This document shows, piece by piece, positions 20,215-23,364 of a stretch of 23,364 nucleotides of DNA. The DNA is from a virus. A model generated the notes under the pieces. That model saw only the letters and a list, made by a program, of their open reading frames with translations. It had not been told where the DNA came from and made no database searches. The position numbers were made by a program, and so were the translations under genes. The stretch is from the IMG/VR virus record IMGVR_UViG_3300030328_001035, positions 1 to 23,364 of that record; one strand, written 5' to 3'. Numbering within the stretch: position 1 is the first letter of the stretch; each line of letters opens with the position of its first letter.

Positions 20215-20421
20215 ATGAAATTAATAAATAATATTAAAAGAATTATAGACGAAGAAAGAAACTGGTTTTTACATACAGAAATTGTAAGTGAAGAAGAATT
20301 AAATAAATTAGATCGTATAAATAACAATAAAGATTATGATTCAGAGTTTAGAAAAAAAATAGATGAAAGGGTAAAAGAAATTATAGATGATATTGAAACA
20401 AGAATTTTAAAATTATTTTAA
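20215..20421 (+). CDS. Small helical protein ending the rightward operon
   Basis: A 68-residue, charged, fully helical protein (MKLINNIKRIIDEERNW onward, ERVKEIIDDIETRILKLF at the end). It follows the basic 59-residue gene by 13 bases and has an AGGAAAG ribosome site. Its stop overlaps the stop of the convergent leftward gene by four bases and no terminator hairpin is visible at this junction. Unassigned. Confidence 0.5.
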   Translation: MKLINNIKRIIDEERNWFLHTEIVSEEELNKLDRINNNKDYDSEFRKKIDERVKEIIDDIETRILKLF

Positions 20422-20660
20422 CTTAAATACTTAATATCTTTTATAACTCCACGAGGAATGACTTGTGATCTACCATACAAATCATCCTCGTTGTGAGTAT
20501 CTTTATCAGCTAAAATAACTATTAACTCGTCTGTTTCTTTATAAAGCCAACCTAAAGAGTCAATACTACAAACTTCAGATTTATCTAAATCTTCTTTTTC
20601 AATCCATCCACCAACTGAGTTTTCGTTAGTGTCCAGCCAAGTTACTAAAACTATTTTCAC
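20418..20660 (-). CDS. Conserved small phage protein (SH3-like or beta fold), unknown function
   Basis: An 80-residue protein starting at GTG (20658-20660), overlapping the previous stop (GTGA). The sequence VLVTWLDTNENSVGGWIEKE, then SLGWLYKETDELIVILADK and VIPRGVIKDIKYL is a pattern I know from small phage proteins of unknown role (a W-x-D...GWI...GWL...IP-x-x-x-I order). It is last in the leftward lysis block and converges with the rightward operon. Confidence 0.6.
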   Translation of the reverse strand: MKIVLVTWLDTNENSVGGWIEKEDLDKSEVCSIDSLGWLYKETDELIVILADKDTHNEDDLYGRSQVIPRGVIKDIKYLS

Positions 20661-20752
20661 TTTTTCTTTTTAGATTTCTTCTTTTTTTTATCTTTTTTCT
20701 TTTTAGGTGGTCTCCCTTTTTTACTTCCATAAGTTCCCATTCCGTACGGCAT
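20657..20752 (-). CDS. 31-residue poly-lysine protein with AT-hook-like core
   Basis: A 31-residue peptide, MPYGMGTYGSKKGRPP followed by a tail of almost only Lys. KKGRPPKK resembles an AT-hook core (GRP flanked by basic residues), which binds the minor groove of AT-rich DNA. Peptides of this type recur in marine podovirus genomes. It overlaps the next gene by GTGA. Role could be DNA condensation or binding in the virion; inference only. Confidence 0.55.
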   Translation of the reverse strand: MPYGMGTYGSKKGRPPKKKKDKKKKKSKKKK

Positions 20753-20753
20753 A

Positions 20754-20864
20754 TTATTTCTCCTTTTTTTTATTTTTCTTTTTAGATTTTTTAGTCCATT
20801 TTTTCGCTAACGCAGGTTTGTTTTTATACATATACCTGCGTTGCTTTTCTGATTTAAAAGGCAT
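20754..20864 (-). CDS. 36-residue conserved basic phage protein (MPFKSEKQRRYMY)
   Basis: A 36-residue peptide that begins MPFKSEKQRRYMYKNKPALAKKW, a very common small phage protein pattern (KSEKQRRYL-x-x-N-x-P-x-[IL]-A-x-[KR]-W), here with a Lys-rich end instead of the usual KEYG tail. Its function is unknown to me. Inside the gene AACGCAGGT (20809-20817) is perfectly inverted as ACCTGCGTT (20834-20842). It follows a small membrane protein gene by eight bases. Confidence 0.65.
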   Translation of the reverse strand: MPFKSEKQRRYMYKNKPALAKKWTKKSKKKNKKKEK

Positions 20865-20872
20865 TTGAGCTT

Positions 20873-21007
20873 TTAAGCTCCTCCACCTAACATATTAGAA
20901 ACAATCCATAATACTATTAGAGCTACAATACCTGCCTTAATCCAATCTTTAATTGACCAGTCAGACCACTCTAATAAATGTTCCCATAAATCTTTAATAA
21001 GTTTCAT
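20873..21007 (-). CDS. 44-residue membrane protein beside the holin gene
   Basis: A 44-residue peptide, with a polar tryptophan-rich N-terminus (MKLIKDLWEHLLEWSDWSIK) and one membrane helix (AGIVALIVLWIVSNML) ending GGGA. The AAGGAGG ribosome site is near-perfect. It follows the 3TM holin gene by nine bases. It may be a second holin, antiholin or spanin-like component; small proteins of this shape are common in such lysis cassettes. Confidence 0.6.
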   Translation of the reverse strand: MKLIKDLWEHLLEWSDWSIKDWIKAGIVALIVLWIVSNMLGGGA

Positions 21008-21016
21008 ATAACCTCC

Positions 21017-21397
21017 TTATTTTTTAAAAAATTTAGTTGCTCCTTTTATTCCAAAAGAAGCCGATACAATCACTCCGAGAGTATATTTATACCAGTCCGG
21101 AGTTCTTGATAGTGCATCAAAGCCTCTCTCAACATATTCAACAGTAAACGGTAGAAAACAGAGTAATAACGGGATGCTAAAAATAATTGTCAGGTACTCG
21201 TCTTTCCACGAACCTTGAGTATTTTTCATAGCTTGAATATCCCAATCTACCTCTCCAGATATTTTCTTTTCCATTAAAGATGTTTCGGCTTCAATCTTTT
21301 TTACTTTTAATTCAGCTTTCGCTTTTTTAGTATCTACAAAACCTTTGATTGAACTACCAATAATATCTGTTACTGGTCCTAAAAGTAAATTTAACAT
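21017..21397 (-). CDS. Holin, 3-TM type
   Basis: A 126-residue protein from the ATG at 21395-21397, chosen because AGGAG lies just upstream; an earlier in-frame ATG at 21436 lies inside the lysozyme gene. MLNLLLGPVTDIIGSSIKGF, a charged coiled segment (KKAKAELKVKKIEAETSLME), then WKDEYLTIIFSIPLLLCFLP and YKYTLGVIVSASFGI match the phage holin_3TM/GTA-holin pattern. It would form membrane lesions that let the lysozyme reach the cell wall. Adjacent to the lysozyme gene. Confidence 0.75.
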   Translation of the reverse strand: MLNLLLGPVTDIIGSSIKGFVDTKKAKAELKVKKIEAETSLMEKKISGEVDWDIQAMKNTQGSWKDEYLTIIFSIPLLLCFLPFTVEYVERGFDALSRTPDWYKYTLGVIVSASFGIKGATKFFKK

Positions 21398-21405
21398 ATT
21401 CTCTC

Positions 21406-21846
21406 CTATAAATCTCTCATTAATAATGACATCCAAGAAGCCCGACCTGGAGTCTGTTTATACCACATACTGTCAATCATTTGGTCTGCAGCTTCGACAT
21501 AATCATTTTCTTCTAATGCTTTTTTTAATTTTTTAAAATTATGTACTCTACTTCCCATTTGATATGCCATTTCTATAATAATGGTAAAAGCTTCAAACTT
21601 AATTTTATCTTTATCAATAAAATGTTCTGCTTGCTTTAATGCTTCCGCAAAATCTTTTTCAAAAATTTCATCCCATCCTTCTTTTGTAGTCGGAGCGATT
21701 TCATCTTTTCCTAACTTATGACCATATCCGCCTGTTAAAAAATCTTCTTTAACTTTTTTACCATCTTTTGTTTTATAAGATAGTTGATAAGGCTCTAATT
21801 TATAACCTTCATGTTTTTTAATTCTATCTTTTAATTCTTCGTACAT
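21406..21846 (-). CDS. Endolysin, GH24 (T4-type lysozyme-like)
   Basis: A 146-residue muramidase from the ATG at 21844-21846, preceded by GGAGAA; the frame could extend eight residues to ATG 21870. The motif KKHEGYKLEPY supplies the catalytic Glu (E13), and LTGGYGHKLG with T38 and H43 corresponds to the TIGxGH block of T4 lysozyme. The Asp that normally lies six residues before that Thr is not in place; an insertion rich in Lys precedes the motif and D35 or D28 may substitute. C-terminal FTIIIEMAYQMGSRVHNFKK then PGRASWMSLLMRDL fits GH24. No signal peptide, so holin is needed for export. Confidence 0.8.
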   Translation of the reverse strand: MYEELKDRIKKHEGYKLEPYQLSYKTKDGKKVKEDFLTGGYGHKLGKDEIAPTTKEGWDEIFEKDFAEALKQAEHFIDKDKIKFEAFTIIIEMAYQMGSRVHNFKKLKKALEENDYVEAADQMIDSMWYKQTPGRASWMSLLMRDL

Positions 21847-22022
21847 TCTATTAATTTCTCCATATACCATTTAGCTTTTTTTAAATCTTCAATTCCGTTT
21901 TTTTCTTTATACCGAGATACATACTTAATAATATTACCTTCTAAAAAGTTCATTTTGTATTCAATTATAAAATCTGTAACTTGTATTTTTTTTTTGTAGT
22001 AAGGTGGATTAATTTTATCCAT
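21831..22022 (-). CDS. DUF3310-family small phage protein
   Basis: A 63-residue protein with the DUF3310 pattern: INPPYYKKKIQVTDFIIEY, then NFLEGNIIKYVSRYKEKNG, then IEDLKKAKWYMEKLIE. The family is often labelled nucleotide kinase-like, but there is no P-loop here and the activity is unproven. Usually longer proteins carry this as one domain. It overlaps the phosphoesterase gene by one base and the lysozyme gene by 16. Confidence 0.8.
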   Translation of the reverse strand: MDKINPPYYKKKIQVTDFIIEYKMNFLEGNIIKYVSRYKEKNGIEDLKKAKWYMEKLIECTKN

Positions 22023-22732
22023 TAAATTTTACCAGTCCATTCTCCTCTCTCGTTGAGAGGCATTGCGTAAATAATTGGCTGGTTATTTATTATTGCTCCT
22101 ACACTAATTATTGGTCTTTTGATAAAGTTTTTTGCATATTTAAAAGCCTCATGTTTTGGATTAATTGAACATCCGACACACATTGCAAAATTCAAAGCAA
22201 GAGGAGAAGAGATATAAGTAAGTTGCGATAAAGTATGCTGATGACCGCACACATAACTCATTCCTAATTCTTTAGCACTAGAAATAACATTTGATTTAAA
22301 ATGATGTGTAAAAAAAACTTTAGTCTTATTAGGCAATTCTAAAATAAGTTTATCGTGCCAAGTCCATTTCCATTTAGGATCAATTTCTAAAATATCATTT
22401 ATATTGCGTAGAAATGAATTTGGTATTTCTGATTTTTCTGCAAGCCTTTGAATGCGTATATCGTGATTACCATTTATAATAGGCATTGGTTGAGGAAATA
22501 TTTTACGCAATTTTTTAATACACTTAATGGCATCTTTAATTTCGTATTTAATATTAGGCAACTCTGCACTATGTAAATGCTGTGATATGCTATGAAAGTC
22601 CGCTAAGTCTCCAATATGTAAAACCATAGTTGGATTAACTTTTTCTTTTATTTTTTTAATCCAATCAAAATAATCTGGTATTTGATACGGAAAATGTGTA
22701 TCACTTAATATAAGTATTGATTTTGTATTCAT
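22022..22732 (-). CDS. Calcineurin-like metallophosphoesterase
   Basis: A 236-residue enzyme with all dinuclear-metal motifs in order: SDTHFP (D11, H13), HIGDLADF (D42), NGNHDIR (N89, H90), FFTHHF (H143-H144) and CGHQHT (H164, H166). Phage enzymes of this type may cleave cyclic nucleotides, nucleic-acid ends or small phosphodiesters; because some bacterial defences signal with cyclic nucleotides, an anti-defence role is conceivable but not shown. The gene starts nine bases left of the tRNA gene, which reads in the opposite direction. Confidence 0.88.
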   Translation of the reverse strand: MNTKSILILSDTHFPYQIPDYFDWIKKIKEKVNPTMVLHIGDLADFHSISQHLHSAELPNIKYEIKDAIKCIKKLRKIFPQPMPIINGNHDIRIQRLAEKSEIPNSFLRNINDILEIDPKWKWTWHDKLILELPNKTKVFFTHHFKSNVISSAKELGMSYVCGHQHTLSQLTYISSPLALNFAMCVGCSINPKHEAFKYAKNFIKRPIISVGAIINNQPIIYAMPLNERGEWTGKI

Positions 22733-22741
22733 ACAATCCTT

Positions 22742-22816
22742 GCTGATGTAGATTAATGGTAAATCGCCTGCTCGACACGCAGGAGTTAGAGAGTTCGAGT
22801 CTCTCCATCAGCACCA
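22742..22816 (+). tRNA. tRNA, anticodon loop TCGACAC (reads as Val-GAC), CCA encoded
   Basis: A full cloverleaf folds on the + strand: acceptor GCTGATG/CATCAGC, D-arm GATT/AATC with GG in the loop, anticodon stem CCTGC/GCAGG with 7-base loop TCGACAC, variable AGTTA, T-arm GAGAG/CTCTC with loop TTCGAGT, discriminator A and encoded CCA. The central triplet is GAC, that is valine (GTC/GTT codons). Position 33, almost always U, is C here. It exactly fills the gap between two leftward genes and is transcribed against them. Either a functional translation helper, an acquired host tRNA, or a former attachment site. Confidence 0.85.
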
Positions 22817-22817
22817 T

Positions 22818-23012
22818 TTAATCTAGTAATCTAAAAAATGTATAAATTGCTCCTAAAATTCCACCAATAAATAAAGCTACTTTTAATCCTCCGATTCCCA
22901 TATTGGAAGTCTGATTTAAGTCTCTTATTTGTTTTTGCATAATTGTAATATCTTCACGAATATATTTAACATCTGTTTTTAATTCAGCTACATCTTTTTC
23001 CCAATTAGACAT
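22818..23012 (-). CDS. Coiled-coil plus C-terminal membrane helix protein (XhlA-like)
   Basis: A 64-residue protein: an N-terminal coiled coil (ELKTDVKYIREDITIMQKQI), a Gly-containing hinge and one membrane helix (GLKVALFIGGILGAIYTFFR). This shape matches haemolysin XhlA-like phage lysis accessory proteins, though I cannot confirm the family. Together with the glucosaminidase gene, overlapped by eight bases, it would be a cell-envelope module. Cytoplasmic coiled coil with a membrane anchor. Confidence 0.6.
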   Translation of the reverse strand: MSNWEKDVAELKTDVKYIREDITIMQKQIRDLNQTSNMGIGGLKVALFIGGILGAIYTFFRLLD

Positions 23013-23364
23013 CTTGACCTTTCGCTATTAAAAATATTTCTGGGTATTCTCTTAATAAATAATCTACTGTTTTCTTTATCTTTTTTGTGTAATCTTTATC
23101 TAATGCAAAAGTATTTAATGTATCAATTATTTCATCAAGATTAACTTCTTGTGTAACTGTTTCTTTATTTCTAACTTCTCTATATGCTTTAAATTGTGTG
23201 CCAGTATTAAGTAAGGTAATGTAATCGGCAACACTTTCACATTTTCTTCCATACTTTCTAAGAAGAATATTACTATTAAGTGCTTTGATGTGTGGCTTTG
23301 TATTATCAGTTTCTATCATTCCATAGAAATTATTACCTAATCTAGCAAATCTTGACTCTCCCCA
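23005..23364 (-). CDS. Glucosaminidase (GH73/Bax-like), C-terminal part, cut by window edge
   Basis: The frame stays open to the right edge, so the first internal Met (23317-23319) is not the true start. The visible 119 residues begin WGESRFARLGNNFYG, the block typical of Bax/FlgJ-type N-acetylglucosaminidases, followed by KYGRKCESVADYITLLNTGT and FKAYREVRNKE, which match the C-terminal part of this fold. The catalytic Glu normally lies upstream of WGxSRFA, outside the window. A virion or lysis enzyme that cuts peptidoglycan is likely. Edge-truncated, not broken. Confidence 0.78.
   Translation of the reverse strand, partial: WGESRFARLGNNFYGMIETDNTKPHIKALNSNILLRKYGRKCESVADYITLLNTGTQFKAYREVRNKETVTQEVNLDEIIDTLNTFALDKDYTKKIKKTVDYLLREYPEIFLIAKGQDV

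Noticed and set aside
22303-22316. Relaxed DnaA-box match TGTGTAAAA (also at 9506-9514)
   Set aside because: Loose consensus in AT-rich DNA; no clustering.
1-23364. CRISPR array, insertion sequence, integrase or transposase
   Set aside because: No regularly spaced repeats of CRISPR type and no DDE, tyrosine or serine recombinase motifs were seen on either strand.

Overview
This window looks like part of an AT-rich, double-stranded DNA tailed phage of podovirus type, most likely a marine (pelagiphage-like) one. Seen directly: a full packaging and head gene set (TerS, TerL, portal, scaffold, SU10-type major capsid, adaptor, start of a nozzle-type tail protein), strongly A+T-biased codons, short Lys/Asn/Ile-rich proteins, and genes joined by 1-14 base overlaps. 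The host assignment to SAR11 or another low-GC marine bacterium is inference. No integrase, polymerase, helicase or primase is visible, and both window ends cut through genes, so part of the genome is outside.

Layout. (1) 1-9277, leftward: late genes, in transcription order a small basic protein, TerL, an orphan DNA methyltransferase, portal, a Gly/Asn-rich protein, a small conserved protein, scaffold, capsid (followed by a strong terminator), two small virion-like proteins, one conserved unknown, adaptor, nozzle (cut by the left edge). (2) 9278-9703: about 425 bp without a gene, beside terS, holding a terminator-like hairpin, a 24-bp perfect dyad and arrays of short direct repeats; a candidate packaging, replication or late-control site. 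(3) 9704-12215, leftward: a LexA-type winged-helix protein, a DUF1376 replication protein, a basic unknown, a terminator whose U-run touches the next start codon, two small unknowns and TerS. (4) 12216-12491: divergent control region with three copies of a 10-bp palindrome (ATTTG[C/T]AAAT) and three hairpins. (5) 12492-20421, rightward: tiny genes, a RecB-like nuclease split over two overlapping genes, an ERF annealase, a small protein with an SSB-like acidic tip, a lone DnaA domain IV, an FkbM-type methyltransferase next to a TET-associated-type glycosyltransferase, a 30-residue membrane peptide, an HNH nuclease, several unknowns, an excisionase-like HTH protein, and, after its own leader, a 482-residue fusion of a GHKL ATPase with an HExxH metalloprotease. 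(6) 20418-23364, leftward: small basic and membrane proteins, 3TM holin, GH24-like lysozyme, DUF3310, metallophosphoesterase, a tRNA on the opposite strand, a coiled-coil/membrane protein and a GH73-like glucosaminidase cut by the right edge.

How it fits together (inference). Nuclease and ERF would form an exonuclease-annealase recombination pair, with the SSB-tailed protein, the DnaA-like protein and the DUF1376 protein steering the host replisome. The LexA-like protein probably controls the divergent promoters. The late leftward transcript makes the capsid and packaging machine, and holin plus lysozyme release progeny. The most unusual elements are the GHKL-metalloprotease fusion, the FkbM plus TAGT-type glycosyltransferase pair (possible DNA hypermodification without a visible TET), the operator array, the repeat-rich gap by terS, and a tRNA with C at position 33.
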